Of a stretch of 64,000 nucleotides of DNA, positions 1-9,144 are shown in pieces. The notes under the pieces were generated by a model. The model did no database searches. It was not told where the DNA came from and saw only the letters and a program-made list of their open reading frames with translations. Position 1 is the stretch's first letter, and each line of letters starts with the position of its first letter. The DNA is from Candidatus Paraluminiphilus aquimaris (lineage in GTDB: Bacteria > Pseudomonadota > Gammaproteobacteria > Pseudomonadales > Halieaceae), in contig NZ_CP036501.1 of NCBI RefSeq assembly GCF_026230195.1, forward strand, positions 744,001 to 808,000. Direction: 5' to 3'. The translations under genes were made by a program, and so were the position numbers.

Positions 1-1
1 G

Positions 2-556
2 TCAGAGGTTTTCATACCGCTTACTGTTGGTGGAGGTGTGCGAGCGGTAAGCGATATTCGAACACTGCTTAACGCGGGCGCCGATAAGGTCAGTATCAAC
101 ACGGCGGCCATCTTCAACCCTGAGCTTGTGAAAGAGGCGGCAGAGCGCTTTGGTTCACAATGTATTGTCGTTGCTATGGACGTGAAAGACCTCGGTAATG
201 GCTCGGGTCGATACGAACTCTTCACGCACGGTGGTCGGAAGGCGACTGGACTTGAAGCGGTGGCCTGGGCAAAAAAAATGGCAGAGTTCGGTGCGGGCGA
301 GATTCTGCTAACCAGTATGGATAGGGATGGCACGAAGGATGGCTACGACCTTGGCATTACACGCGCCATTTCAGATGCCGTCGATATACCGGTTATTGCC
401 TCCGGCGGCGTTGGCAATCTTGACCACCTCGTAGATGGATTCACTGAAGGTCGCGCTGATGCCGTGCTCGCAGCCAGTATCTTTCACTTTGGCACTTACA
501 CGGTCGCCCAGGCGAAAGCGCATTTAGCGAGTGCGGGTATTCATGTCCGGCGCTAG
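2..556 (+). CDS. hisF: Imidazole glycerol phosphate synthase, cyclase subunit HisF (5'-truncated)
   Basis: HisF is the TIM-barrel cyclase that uses ammonia from HisH to turn PRFAR into imidazole glycerol phosphate and AICAR in histidine synthesis. The reading frame is open from base 2, so the true start lies upstream; about 185 of the usual roughly 256 residues are present. Visible barrel motifs are the strand ending in TVGGGVR, the SINTAA phosphate-binding loop, [13 protein letters not shown] (which holds the second catalytic Asp) and VIASGGVGN near the C-terminus. Its stop is nine bases from that of the convergent S41 protease gene. The hisI and hisE genes lie about 33 kb away, so the pathway is split as in Pseudomonas. 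Confidence 0.97.
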   Translation, partial: SEVFIPLTVGGGVRAVSDIRTLLNAGADKVSINTAAIFNPELVKEAAERFGSQCIVVAMDVKDLGNGSGRYELFTHGGRKATGLEAVAWAKKMAEFGAGEILLTSMDRDGTKDGYDLGITRAISDAVDIPVIASGGVGNLDHLVDGFTEGRADAVLAASIFHFGTYTVAQAKAHLASAGIHVRR

Positions 557-565
557 CCTAGGACG

Positions 566-2017
566 TTACTCATTAAGCGCTTTTACTTCCTCGGGCGTTT
601 GATCTGGGAACGCAAGTTCAGAAGTCGTCACCTGTGAACGTTTGGCATCAATTCGCTTATAAACATTGATCCCCTTCAGCAGGGTAAACGCCTCGTATAA
701 TTGGTTGTCGTCTTCCCGCAAGCTGGCCATTTCCTCGGTTTCAGAGGCTTGCGTTTCAGCGGTGTTCTTCAGGCTGCGATTTAAATCAGCCTCTCGAAGT
801 CTGCGCCCCTGCTCAAGACTTGTAAGCTGCGCGCGCTCTACCACTACGTCGGGAACGATGCCTTCTGCCTGAATGGATCGGCCGTTGGGCGTGTAATAAA
901 GCGATGTCGTCAATTTCAGTGCTTTGGTCTCTGAAACGGGTAATACGGTTTGGACTGACCCTTTGCCAAAACTGCGGGTGCCCATGATCACGGCCCTGCC
1001 TCTGTCTTGCAGTGCGCCGGCGATAATCTCTGAAGCACTAGCTGAGCCACCATTCACCATTACGACTATTGGGACATCCGGTAATAGCTCTCCGGGCTCC
1101 GCTTCTAACACGGTTTTTGACTCGGGGTGCCGGCCTTGGGTGTAAACAACAAGACCGCCATCTAAAAAGTTACTGGCCATTTCGACGCTGGCGTTGAGTA
1201 CACCGCCAGGGTTGTTTCTGACATCGAGCACAACACCGTTAACCGGCCCTTTTTCGAGGGCATCGAGCAAAGCGTCAGCGACCTCTTTTCCTGAGTCGCG
1301 CTGAAAGCGAGATACGCGAATGAGCCAATAGCCAGAATCTATTTCTCTCGACCGAACGCTGGGGACGTCGATGACCCCGCGGGTGACAACGATATCAAGC
1401 GGTTGGCTCTCACCGGCCCGGCCAATTTCAAGTGTCACGTTGGTGCCTTCAGGGCCGCGCATGTAGGTTGAGGATTCGTTTGTCGACATACCTTGAGTAG
1501 ACGTGCCATCAATTTTCAAAATGACATCTCCCGCTTGAAGTCCTGCGTCCTCTGCGGGCGATCCGTCAATAGGGGTGACGATCGAAATAAAGCCACCGCG
1601 GTAACCAATTTCGATCCCAAGACCTGTGAACTGGCCCTCGGTTGATTCCTGCAAATTGCTGTAGCCGTCGTCTGTTAAGTAGGCCGAGTGCGGATCAAGG
1701 CTAGTCAACATACCTTTTACGGCCATTTCAAAGAGTTCGGCGTCGGTGACTTCCTCAACGTAACCTCTGCGAATGGCATCAAAGGTGTCGGCAAAGAGTT
1801 GCAACTCATCAAATGAAATACTGACCGGCTCGCGAGTCTCAGCTGGGTCCGTTTCCGGTCCAATCGCCTGTGCGGATTGCGCCGTTTTGACCTCTACCGC
1901 CGCTGGATCCTCCGTCTGGCCCCATGCCTCCAAAATTGTGAGTGAGAGTGCCGCCGTCAGTGCCGTAACAAAAAGCTGATTGCGCGGGCGCCATTTTTTT
2001 GGGGTAGTGATAGTCAT
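566..2017 (-). CDS. S41-family carboxy-terminal processing protease (CtpA-like)
   Basis: A secreted or membrane-anchored C-terminal processing protease, 483 residues from the chosen ATG. The frame stays open upstream into envC, but starting at MTITTPKKW puts a hydrophobic signal or anchor (about residues 14-34) at the N-terminus and leaves 13 bases after the envC stop. In order it has an S41 N-terminal region (FDAIRRGYVEEV), a PDZ domain (GLGIEI to about residue 215) and the protease core with VVLDVRNNPGG, GGSASASE and FGKGSVQ, which supply the Ser-Lys dyad. These proteases trim periplasmic or murein-associated substrates; the target here is unknown. It is probably co-transcribed after gpmI and envC. 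Confidence 0.93.
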   Translation of the reverse strand: MTITTPKKWRPRNQLFVTALTAALSLTILEAWGQTEDPAAVEVKTAQSAQAIGPETDPAETREPVSISFDELQLFADTFDAIRRGYVEEVTDAELFEMAVKGMLTSLDPHSAYLTDDGYSNLQESTEGQFTGLGIEIGYRGGFISIVTPIDGSPAEDAGLQAGDVILKIDGTSTQGMSTNESSTYMRGPEGTNVTLEIGRAGESQPLDIVVTRGVIDVPSVRSREIDSGYWLIRVSRFQRDSGKEVADALLDALEKGPVNGVVLDVRNNPGGVLNASVEMASNFLDGGLVVYTQGRHPESKTVLEAEPGELLPDVPIVVMVNGGSASASEIIAGALQDRGRAVIMGTRSFGKGSVQTVLPVSETKALKLTTSLYYTPNGRSIQAEGIVPDVVVERAQLTSLEQGRRLREADLNRSLKNTAETQASETEEMASLREDDNQLYEAFTLLKGINVYKRIDAKRSQVTTSELAFPDQTPEEVKALNE

Positions 2018-2030
2018 CGTTTTATCAGTC

Positions 2031-3203
2031 TCACTGAATCCATTTAGCAGGGTCAACGGGCACGCCGTCAGAACGTATCTCAAAATACAGCGCAGGGTCC
2101 GTAGCGCCGCCGCTTGAGCCGACTCGCGCGATTTCCTCACCCGGTGCGACCCAGTCGCCCGTTGTTTTCAAGAGGCTTTCATTTCTACTGTAAAGGCTCA
2201 TCCAACCATTGCCGTGATCGATGATAGTAAGCAAACCCTGACCTCTGAGCCAATCTGCGTAGACAACTCGTCCGAAATGAATGGCACGGACCGCCGTTCC
2301 ACGACCGGCGGGCATGAGCCAGCCCTGCCAGCGAAGATCGCCGCGATCGCGTTTCTGCCCAAAGCGCGTTTTGCTTGGGCTTTTAATCGGTGCACGCAGC
2401 TTACCTGCCGACGAGGCAAAGTCTTCAAAATCACCGAGCAAATTAAGATCGGCCATTCGTCGAGTGAGTTCTGTTAAAAGCGTATTGAGACGAGCGAAGT
2501 CTTCCTTTAGCGCCTCAATTTGTTGGCCGTCGCGCGCGAGTAAGGCGCTGAGCTCGGCGATGATTGATCTCTGACTGTTTCGCTGTGCGAGCAGATCGGC
2601 CTGTTGTTCTTTCAACACCTTTTGCTTGTGCTCTTGATCGGCCCGGATTGCCTCTTGTTCCTTTTGATTCGCGTCGAGGGTGCTGACTGCCACTTTGAAT
2701 GCGTTTATCTCCGCTAATTGTTCACGCAGCAATAGGTCAAAATACGCTCGATGGCGCTCGGTTTCATGCGCACCACTGTCACCCAGTAAAATCTTCAAAT
2801 CCCCGCCTTGGCTCAAAATGGAAAACGCACCTAAGGCGCGCTCCAATTGTGACTGCCTCGACGCGATATCGCGCTCTAGAGATACAGCCTCGGCTTCTAA
2901 GTTGTTGATTCTGCGATTCAGCATCTCGATGCTACGGGTGCTTTGTGCAATGGATTGCTTCGTCGTTGCGATGACTGTGTCGGTGTCACGAAGCGCACTT
3001 TGAAGCTTGGCACGTTCGCTGGATCTCGAGATGACCATACTTTCGAGAGTGGCGATTTCTCGATTAACGCGCGCAATCTCTTCTTTCGCTTCCTCTGCCG
3101 TGGCCGGGTCGTCAGCGGATTGTGCAGCCGCTAAAGGTGTGGCCAAACTGAGTCCAATGCCGAGTAACGCGGCACAAACACTAAAAGGCGAAAGCGGCTT
3201 CAC
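2031..3203 (-). CDS. envC: EnvC-type murein hydrolase activator with degenerate LytM domain
   Basis: Periplasmic protein of 390 residues with a GTG start. It has a signal peptide (LLGIGLSLATPLAAAQS), a long coiled coil (about residues 35-250, rich in Glu, Lys, Arg and Gln) and a C-terminal LytM/peptidase M23 domain (about 285-390). The M23 metal ligands are not intact: the usual HxH is replaced around LYFEIR and the first site lacks the HxxxD pattern, although HGNGWMSLY is kept. That pattern matches EnvC, which activates amidases such as AmiB at the division septum rather than cutting murein itself. It lies 6 bp after gpmI, a common pairing. Confidence 0.92.
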   Translation of the reverse strand: MKPLSPFSVCAALLGIGLSLATPLAAAQSADDPATAEEAKEEIARVNREIATLESMVISRSSERAKLQSALRDTDTVIATTKQSIAQSTRSIEMLNRRINNLEAEAVSLERDIASRQSQLERALGAFSILSQGGDLKILLGDSGAHETERHRAYFDLLLREQLAEINAFKVAVSTLDANQKEQEAIRADQEHKQKVLKEQQADLLAQRNSQRSIIAELSALLARDGQQIEALKEDFARLNTLLTELTRRMADLNLLGDFEDFASSAGKLRAPIKSPSKTRFGQKRDRGDLRWQGWLMPAGRGTAVRAIHFGRVVYADWLRGQGLLTIIDHGNGWMSLYSRNESLLKTTGDWVAPGEEIARVGSSGGATDPALYFEIRSDGVPVDPAKWIQ

Positions 3204-3209
3204 GGTGGA

Positions 3210-4754
3210 TTATTCGACGGCCTGTAGAAGCGACGTTCCTGTCATTGCGGGCGGCTTAGGAAGGCCCATGATATCGAGCACCGTCGGTGCTATGTCAGCA
3301 AGAACGCCTGGGGCTTCTCTGAACCGCCTTGGATGGCAGCCGATATAGAATAAGGGCACCGGTTCGGTGGTATGTTGAGTATGTGGCTGCGCTGCGTGGT
3401 GGTCATGCATTTGCTCACAGTTCCCATGGTCGGCGGTAATTAGTGCCTGCCCACCGGCCGCCAGAACAGCACTTTCCAGCCTTGCTACACACGCATCGAG
3501 CGTCTCTACTGCCTTCACGGCGGCATCAAAATTACCCGTATGGCCTACCATGTCACCGTTAGCAAAATTCACAACAATGAGCTCATGTGACTGCTTTTGA
3601 ATGCTGTTGATGACCGCATTGGTTACATCATCGGCGGACATTTCCGGCTGTAGGTCGTAGGTGGCGACATCGGGCGATGGAATAAGAACCCGCTCTTCGC
3701 CATCGAAAAGCGCTTCGCGCCCGCCGCTAAAGAAAAACGTCACGTGAGCGTACTTCTCGGTCTCTGCAATTCGCGCTTGCTTCAGGCCATTTGCGGCGAT
3801 GACCTCGCCCAAGGTGTCCTCAATTACGTCAGGGGCGAATGCAACCGTAGCCTTCACACCCTCATAGTATTCGGTGGTAGTGACAAACGAGACGTTGGGT
3901 TGACGACAAGAAAATTCAGTGAAGGTTGTATCGGTAAGAGCCTGCGTCAGCTGTCGCGCGCGGTCAGCTCGGAAGTTCATAAACAGTACGGCGTCACCGT
4001 CCATAATCGGTGCGGCGTCACCAATGCATGATGGAGGAACGAATTCATCGTTTTCGCCCCGCGCGTAGGCCTCTGCCAATGCCTGCATTGCGGAGTCGCA
4101 ACTAAACGCAGCCTCACCTTCGATCAAAAGCTTTGCTGCCGCTTCAATGCGATCCCAGCGCTTGTCTCTGTCCATGGCAAAGTAACGACCTTGTACCGTG
4201 GCTATGCGCGCCGCCTTCAGCGAGGCGAGCTCTGTTTCGGCCCTTTCGATCGATGCTTGTGCGCTTCTCGGTGGCGTATCTCGCCCATCCAGAAAGGCAT
4301 GCAAATAAATGGCTTTTGCGCCACGTTGGTGAGCCAGTCGCGCGGCTGCAAAAATATGGTCTTCGTGGCTGTGGACGCCACCGGGAGAGAGCAAGCCAAA
4401 TAAGTGCACAGCGCCATCGACGGCGACTGCGTTGTCGATAGCATCACAGTAAGCGCTATTCGTGTCGAAATCGCCATCGGCAATCGCTTTATCAATGCGC
4501 GTGATGCTTTGATAAATTATTCGACCCGATCCCAGACTCATATGCCCAACTTCAGAGTTGCCCATTTGACCCTCGGGTAGCCCCACATCCAGGCCCGACC
4601 CGGATACAAGTGTTGACTCTCCTTCACGCCATAGCCGGTCAAACGTCGGTGTTTGGGCATGGAAGATCGCGTTATTTTCGCTAGCTTCTCGATAGCCAAA
4701 CCCATCCAGAATGACAAGGATTGCAGGTGAAACAACGGGGCTAGTTGGGGGCAT
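3210..4754 (-). CDS. gpmI: 2,3-bisphosphoglycerate-independent phosphoglycerate mutase
   Basis: Cofactor-independent phosphoglycerate mutase interconverting 3- and 2-phosphoglycerate in glycolysis and gluconeogenesis through a phosphoserine and two Mn2+ ions. The ATG used gives 514 residues, the usual family length, and has a good ribosome site (GAGGA) 6-7 bases upstream; the frame is open a further 16 codons. Motifs: VILDGFGYRE (first metal Asp), MGNSEVGHMSLGSGR with the nucleophilic Ser, HLFGLLSPGGVHSHEDH, AFLDGRDTPP, NFRADRAR, ANGDMVGHTG and TADHGNCE. First gene of the gpmI-envC-protease operon. Confidence 0.97.
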   Translation of the reverse strand: MPPTSPVVSPAILVILDGFGYREASENNAIFHAQTPTFDRLWREGESTLVSGSGLDVGLPEGQMGNSEVGHMSLGSGRIIYQSITRIDKAIADGDFDTNSAYCDAIDNAVAVDGAVHLFGLLSPGGVHSHEDHIFAAARLAHQRGAKAIYLHAFLDGRDTPPRSAQASIERAETELASLKAARIATVQGRYFAMDRDKRWDRIEAAAKLLIEGEAAFSCDSAMQALAEAYARGENDEFVPPSCIGDAAPIMDGDAVLFMNFRADRARQLTQALTDTTFTEFSCRQPNVSFVTTTEYYEGVKATVAFAPDVIEDTLGEVIAANGLKQARIAETEKYAHVTFFFSGGREALFDGEERVLIPSPDVATYDLQPEMSADDVTNAVINSIQKQSHELIVVNFANGDMVGHTGNFDAAVKAVETLDACVARLESAVLAAGGQALITADHGNCEQMHDHHAAQPHTQHTTEPVPLFYIGCHPRRFREAPGVLADIAPTVLDIMGLPKPPAMTGTSLLQAVE

Positions 4755-4834
4755 AGGGTTTCCTCTGAGCGCACGCGACATTTTAGCAGTCATGGCAGGC
4801 AAAGATCACCTATGTCACATGTTGATAGTGCCAC

Positions 4835-4863
4835 TGGAGAGGGTGGTATGAAGCACGTATACT
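4835..4863 (+). promoter_or_regulatory. Candidate sigma-70 promoter of the rhodanese-grxC-secB operon
   Basis: TGGAGA (4835-4840), a 17-base spacer and TATACT (4858-4863), each four or five matches of six to the sigma-70 boxes. The expected start near 4870 would give a leader of about 34 bases before the GTG at 4904. Found by eye. Confidence 0.4.
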
Positions 4864-4903
4864 GCGGCGCACACAAACCATCCCGTAAGGCCAGAGAGCA
4901 CCC

Positions 4904-5326
4904 GTGTCGTTCAGTCATTTCTTGATTTTCATTTCCGAGCAGTGGGTCTTGGTGTTTGCGCTACTTTTGAGTCTGAACTTGTTATTGTTCACTGAGTCTC
5001 GCAAGGCTGGGCCCGCACTGAGTCCTCAGCAAGCTATTAACCTCACTAACAGAGAAGGTGGCATTTTTCTCGACGTTCGAGACGCAAAAGAATACAAGCG
5101 CGCCCATATCTCAGAGGCAGTGAATATCCCGGCTGCGAATTTATTAGGCCGACTGGGCGAGCTCGAGAACTACAAGGACAAGCCCGTTATTGCGGTGTGT
5201 CGAATGGGGACCAACGCCAGTGCGGCGGTTAAACAGCTAAAGGCCAATGGTTTTAGCCAGGCGCATCGAATGGCGGGCGGTATGATGAATTGGGACGAGC
5301 AACGTTTGCCGGTGACCAACAAGTGA
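4904..5326 (+). CDS. Membrane-anchored rhodanese-like sulfurtransferase (YibN-like)
   Basis: Single-domain rhodanese of 140 residues with a GTG start. One membrane segment at the N-terminus (WVLVFALLLSLNLLLF) is followed by a rhodanese fold with FLDVRDAKEYKRAHI and the active-site loop CRMGTNASA; its Cys would carry the persulfide. The C-terminal MAGGMMNWDE is also typical. The order rhodanese-grxC-secB matches yibN-grxC-secB in enterics, hence the label. The TGA stop overlaps the GTG start of grxC in a GTGA junction, so the two are probably translationally coupled. The physiological sulfur acceptor is not known. Confidence 0.9.
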   Translation: MSFSHFLIFISEQWVLVFALLLSLNLLLFTESRKAGPALSPQQAINLTNREGGIFLDVRDAKEYKRAHISEAVNIPAANLLGRLGELENYKDKPVIAVCRMGTNASAAVKQLKANGFSQAHRMAGGMMNWDEQRLPVTNK

Positions 5327-5583
5327 AGCCAGTAACAATTTATACAACTCGATGGTGCCCCTTTTGCGTCCGGGCTAAACAACTCTTAAGTAACAAGAGC
5401 GTCTCGTTTACCGAAATTCCGGTGGACGGTGACGCGCCCTTGCGCGCAAAGATGGCATCGATGGCGGGTGCAACAAGTGTTCCGCAGATATGGATAGGCG
5501 ACCAGCACGTCGGAGGTTGCGACGAATTGTATGGCCTCGAGCGGCAACAACGATTAGATTCCATGCTTCAGGAAGAAGCGTAA
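5323..5583 (+). CDS. grxC: Glutaredoxin 3
   Basis: Small cytoplasmic dithiol glutaredoxin of 86 residues that reduces protein and glutathione mixed disulfides using glutathione. The active site is RWCPFC near residues 9-14, followed by the TSVPQIWIG cis-Pro loop and the HVGGCDEL glutathione-binding segment. An upstream start at 5290 exists but lies inside the rhodanese gene; the GTG overlapping the rhodanese stop places the first beta strand (PVTIYTT) correctly. It lies between the rhodanese and secB genes on the plus strand. Confidence 0.94.
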   Translation: MKPVTIYTTRWCPFCVRAKQLLSNKSVSFTEIPVDGDAPLRAKMASMAGATSVPQIWIGDQHVGGCDELYGLERQQRLDSMLQEEA

Positions 5584-5610
5584 TAAACGTCGAATACAGG
5601 AGACACCGCA

Positions 5611-6114
5611 ATGGCGGAAGAGCAAGCTGCAGGCGCAGCGCAAGATGACCAAGTACAGCAGCAGTTCACTATGCAGCGCATGTACACCAAAGATATTTCA
5701 TTTGAGTCGCCCGCGACGCCCGACATTTTTCGGCAGAACTGGCAGCCAAGCGTTAACGTCGACCTCAACACACGCTCAGCAAAGGCCGACGAAGATGGTA
5801 ATCACGAGGTGGTGCTATCGATCACCGTGACGGCGAAAATTGAAGATAAAAACGCGTTTTTGGTCGAAGTTCAGCAAGCGGGTATCTTCTTTGCATCAGG
5901 CATTGAGGCCGAGCCGTTGAAGCAAATTCTTGCAACGGTCGCACCTAACATTCTGTTTCCCTATGCGCGAGAAGCCATCGATAACATCGTCGTAAAAGGC
6001 GGTTTCCCTGCGTTGATGCTCGCCCCTGTCAATTTTGATGCACTGTACGCGCAAGCTATGGCGCAGCAAGCAGCACAGGGTGGTGACCAGCCCGCTGAGG
6101 GCGCAACGCACTAA
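5611..6114 (+). CDS. secB: Protein-export chaperone SecB
   Basis: Tetrameric cytosolic chaperone that keeps preproteins unfolded and hands them to SecA at the Sec translocon; 167 residues, typical length. Characteristic segments are RMYTKDISFESP, the PDIF and WQPSVNVDLNTRS strand region, and FPYAREAIDNIVVKGGFP near the C-terminus, followed by an APVNFDALYAQ tail. A clear ribosome site (CAGGAG) precedes the ATG. The stop overlaps the stop of the convergent ntrC gene, so the two transcripts must overlap. Confidence 0.97.
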   Translation: MAEEQAAGAAQDDQVQQQFTMQRMYTKDISFESPATPDIFRQNWQPSVNVDLNTRSAKADEDGNHEVVLSITVTAKIEDKNAFLVEVQQAGIFFASGIEAEPLKQILATVAPNILFPYAREAIDNIVVKGGFPALMLAPVNFDALYAQAMAQQAAQGGDQPAEGATH

Positions 6115-7505
6115 GCAAGCTGGCTGAGCTTTCGCGTGAGGGTATTTCGTCCCCAACCGAGAAGCTCAGCCGCTTCTGCTTTCTTACCCGCGGTGTGCTC
6201 CAGCGCCGCACTCATCATGATCGACTCGATTTGAGGCATGGCATGCTTGAGTACATTCGTCTCTCCGGCCAGAAGTCTGGTTCTGACCCAATCTGAGAGC
6301 TGCTTTTCCCACGAACCATCGGGCTGTGCGCCTTGATCTTGCTCTGATACCAGTTCTGGTGGGAGATCACTCATTAAAATGGTATTGCCCGCACCCATCA
6401 CCGTAAGCCAGCGGGAGGTGTTTTCAAGCTGACGAACATTACCTGGCCAATCCAATGCGCTCAGATAATCTCTGGCCTGTGCGGATAATTCTTTTGTGGG
6501 TACACCGAGCTCTGAGGCGGCTTTTGCCAAGAAATGATTGAGTAGCACGGGTATGTCTTCGCGGCGGTCGGCGAGCCTTGGTACGTTTATGCCAATGACA
6601 TTGAGGCGGTGATACAGATCCTCACGGAATGACCCTTCGGCGACAAGTGTCCTCAGGTCTTGGTGCGTTGCAGCAATGACCCGAACGTCTGTCTTGATAG
6701 CAGTAGCGCCACCGACCCGGAAAAACTCGCCCTCAGCAAGTACGCGAAGCAATCGGGTTTGCGTGTCGTGGGGCATGTCGCCAATTTCATCGAGGAAGAG
6801 TGTTCCGCCGTTGGCTTGTTCAAAGCGCCCCTCCCGCTTTCCAGCAGCCCCCGTGAAAGCGCCTTTTTCATGACCGAACAGCTCTGATTCCATCAGATCT
6901 TTGGGGATGGCTGCCATATTCAGTGCAACAAATGGGGCTTTTGCTCTTGGGCTATGTTGGTGGAGCGCCCGTGCCACAAGTTCCTTGCCTGAGCCAGATT
7001 GACCGCTGATCAGAACGGTGATGGCGCTTTGAGATAGCCTGCCAATAGCTCTGAATACCTCTTGCATCGCGGGCGCATTACCAATGATTTCTTTACTGCT
7101 ATTAGGGTCATTTGCGCTATCAGAGGGTGCTTTTTGGGTGTAAGCAAGCGCTCGAGAGGCAACCTCAAGCATCTCGTCGATGTCGAAAGGCTTTGGTAAA
7201 TATTCGAAAGCGCCGGATTCATAAGAGGTGACGGCGCTATCCAGATCAGAGTGCGCAGTGGTGATGATAACGGGTGTGTCCGGTACGGTAGCCTTGAGCT
7301 CTTTTAGTAGCGTAAGGCCATCCATTCCTGGCATTCGAATGTCACTGATAATGGCTTTAGGTGAGTCGTGCTCAAGTGCACTGAGTAACTCGTCTGCATT
7401 CTCGAAGGTCTTGCATGCGATGTTGTCTCCGCTAAGCGCTTTCTCAATCACCCAGCGTATGGAGCTGTCGTCATCTACTACCCAAATTTGATTTCCATCT
7501 GTCAT
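6111..7505 (-). CDS. ntrC: Nitrogen regulation response regulator NtrC (NR-I)
   Basis: Sigma-54-dependent activator of 464 residues. Receiver domain about 1-125 with the phospho-acceptor near Asp55 (SDIRMPGMDG); AAA+ domain about 150-385 with Walker A GQSGSGKE, the sigma-54-contacting GAFTGA loop, Walker B TLFLDEIGD and R-finger region; C-terminal Fis-type helix-turn-helix (AAELLGWGRNTLTRKL) that binds GCAC-N7-GTGC-like sites. The start MTDGNQIW was chosen because a further 24 upstream codons lie inside ntrB; one base separates it from the ntrB stop. It should act on the sites seen upstream of glnA and of the DUF4124-ntrBC unit. Confidence 0.97.
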   Translation of the reverse strand: MTDGNQIWVVDDDSSIRWVIEKALSGDNIACKTFENADELLSALEHDSPKAIISDIRMPGMDGLTLLKELKATVPDTPVIITTAHSDLDSAVTSYESGAFEYLPKPFDIDEMLEVASRALAYTQKAPSDSANDPNSSKEIIGNAPAMQEVFRAIGRLSQSAITVLISGQSGSGKELVARALHQHSPRAKAPFVALNMAAIPKDLMESELFGHEKGAFTGAAGKREGRFEQANGGTLFLDEIGDMPHDTQTRLLRVLAEGEFFRVGGATAIKTDVRVIAATHQDLRTLVAEGSFREDLYHRLNVIGINVPRLADRREDIPVLLNHFLAKAASELGVPTKELSAQARDYLSALDWPGNVRQLENTSRWLTVMGAGNTILMSDLPPELVSEQDQGAQPDGSWEKQLSDWVRTRLLAGETNVLKHAMPQIESIMMSAALEHTAGKKAEAAELLGWGRNTLTRKLSQLA

Positions 7506-7506
7506 G

Positions 7507-8565
7507 TTAGTTATCCATAGGTAGAAGTAGCGTGAAACAGGTATGCCCGGGTTGGCTACTGGCCTGAATAACGCCACCGTGCCGCGTCAAAATCATTTGT
7601 GAAAGCGAGAGTCCTAGACCGCTACCCTCAGGCCTTGAGGTCACCATCGGTAGGAAAATGGATGACATGAGGTCTTCGGGTATGCCCGGACCGTCGTCGA
7701 TTATTTCAAGAGCACAAACCAGCTTGTGTCGCTGACCGTTAAGTGTGTACTGGCGTTTGCTCCGCGTTCTAATGGTGAGAGAGCAGCCGATAGGTGAAGC
7801 CTCCCACGCGTTACGAGCGATGTTTAGCACGGCCTGTGTCAGCTGGTCTGCATCGGCGTCGAACTCAGGGAGGCTGGGGTCATAATCCCGCGTTACCGTG
7901 ATGCTTTTCCCTGCCTCGGCCTCGATTAACTGGCGGACGCGCTCTGTGACCTCGTGCACATTCATTGGCCGCTTATCCAGTGATTCTCTGGGGCCTAGGA
8001 GCCTGTCCACGAGAGCTTGGAGACGGTCCACCTCGGAAATAATGATGCTTGAGTATTCATCGAGTTCGTCATTGGGGAATTTTCTTGCCAGAAGTTGCGC
8101 TGCACCGCGTATTCCTCCCAGTGGATTCTTTACTTCGTGTGCTAGACCTTTGACGACGTTGTGAAGGCGGCTTTGCGCCTCGCGTAAATTTTCCGTTTCA
8201 CTGATAGCCCGTGCGCGATCCAGCGCCGATATCTCCAGAAGAATGCGCGAGTCACGGTCGTAGTTAAGGGGAGTTATCACCACATCAACACTCACATCGC
8301 GACCGGTTTTGAGGCTCAGTTTCAAGTCTCTGCTGACAGCAGGTAAGCGAGTACTAACTACCGCTGTGAGTGTTTCATGCCAGTGTATGGCCGCATCCCC
8401 TGCGGCGCTGGCAAGCTCGCCAAATGGCAGACCCACTGCACGAAGCGACGATGTTTCAAGCAGCACTTGTGCGGCCTGATTCAGTGTGTCGACAATGCCG
8501 TGCTCGTCAATAAGGACAACGCAAGTTGTCAGCGAGTCTAGATCAAAGCCGGGTGATACATTCAT
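7507..8565 (-). CDS. ntrB: Nitrogen regulation sensor kinase/phosphatase NtrB (NR-II)
   Basis: Cytosolic histidine kinase of 352 residues that phosphorylates or dephosphorylates NtrC according to PII signalling. It has an N-terminal PAS domain (about 10-115), a HisKA helix with the phospho-His near residue 143 (GLAHEVKNPLGGIRG), and a HATPase domain with the N box (NIARNAWEAS), G1 box (DDGPGIP) and G2 box (GSGLGLSLS). No membrane segment is present, as expected for NtrB. It sits directly upstream of ntrC and 10 bases after the DUF4124 gene. Confidence 0.96.
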   Translation of the reverse strand: MNVSPGFDLDSLTTCVVLIDEHGIVDTLNQAAQVLLETSSLRAVGLPFGELASAAGDAAIHWHETLTAVVSTRLPAVSRDLKLSLKTGRDVSVDVVITPLNYDRDSRILLEISALDRARAISETENLREAQSRLHNVVKGLAHEVKNPLGGIRGAAQLLARKFPNDELDEYSSIIISEVDRLQALVDRLLGPRESLDKRPMNVHEVTERVRQLIEAEAGKSITVTRDYDPSLPEFDADADQLTQAVLNIARNAWEASPIGCSLTIRTRSKRQYTLNGQRHKLVCALEIIDDGPGIPEDLMSSIFLPMVTSRPEGSGLGLSLSQMILTRHGGVIQASSQPGHTCFTLLLPMDN

Positions 8566-8575
8566 GGGCGCCGAC

Positions 8576-9103
8576 TCATAAGATCGAGGGCCTTAAGACG
8601 AAGACAGTGATGGGCTCTGAGACTGCAAGGACTGAGCCGTCTTTTGCAAACCACTTTGCCTCGAGTTTATGGGCTCCGCGGATGACATAGCTCAAGGTCC
8701 ATTGAAGCGTCGTTTGCGCGTCATCTACTTTTTCACCGTCGAGATAGAGTGCGACAGTTTCACCGTCCCCAAGTTTGGCTGACGCCTTCACCAATACGTC
8801 AAAAATACCGGCGCCCATGGGAATCGTTGCATTGTCGGATGGACGGGTGATGCTGAGCTTTCGCTCAGCCATCTCTTCCATGTCTCCGCTCGCTTCTGGC
8901 TCAGCAGGTACAACAGAAAGCGCTTGCGCGGTATTGACCTGAGTGGGGAGGTTCATTTCCTCAGCCGCCCCACGCTCTTTAGCTGGCGGCTTGTCGCTGA
9001 ACGTAACCACGCCGTTGGCGTCGACCGACTTGTAGATTTGCGCGTTTGCAAGGCTTGAAAACGCAAGGATGGTCGCAGCCAAAAGGCACAAGCACTTTTT
9101 CAT
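8576..9103 (-). CDS. DUF4124 domain protein, secreted
   Basis: Exported protein of 175 residues: signal peptide MKKCLCLLAATILAFSSLANA, then a DUF4124 segment (QIYKSVDANGVVTFSDKPP), a low-complexity middle, and a C-terminal beta-rich region resembling an immunoglobulin-like fold (LSYVIRGAHKLEAKWF). The start is fixed by a strong AAGGAGGT ribosome site. DUF4124 genes often lie between glnA and ntrB in Pseudomonas and relatives, and this gene does the same; the function is unknown. An NtrC-like site and a candidate promoter lie immediately upstream, so it is probably the first gene of the ntrBC transcript. Confidence 0.85.
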   Translation of the reverse strand: MKKCLCLLAATILAFSSLANAQIYKSVDANGVVTFSDKPPAKERGAAEEMNLPTQVNTAQALSVVPAEPEASGDMEEMAERKLSITRPSDNATIPMGAGIFDVLVKASAKLGDGETVALYLDGEKVDDAQTTLQWTLSYVIRGAHKLEAKWFAKDGSVLAVSEPITVFVLRPSIL

Positions 9104-9127
9104 AGAGGACCTCCTTGGGTGGGTTTT

Positions 9128-9144
9128 TGCACTATATTGGTGCA
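9128..9144. promoter_or_regulatory. NtrC binding site upstream of the DUF4124-ntrBC unit
   Basis: A 17-base site with TGCACT, ATATT, GGTGCA, matching the NtrC consensus TGCACC-N5-GGTGCA at 11 of the 12 arm positions. It covers the likely -10 box at 9131-9136 of the minus-strand promoter. In enteric bacteria NtrC represses the ntrB promoter from such a position, so autogenous control is the natural reading. Confidence 0.75.

Noticed and set aside
2018-2140. 41-codon N-terminal extension of the S41 protease
   Set aside because: It overlaps the envC end and would put charged residues before the signal segment; the ATG at 2017 fits better.
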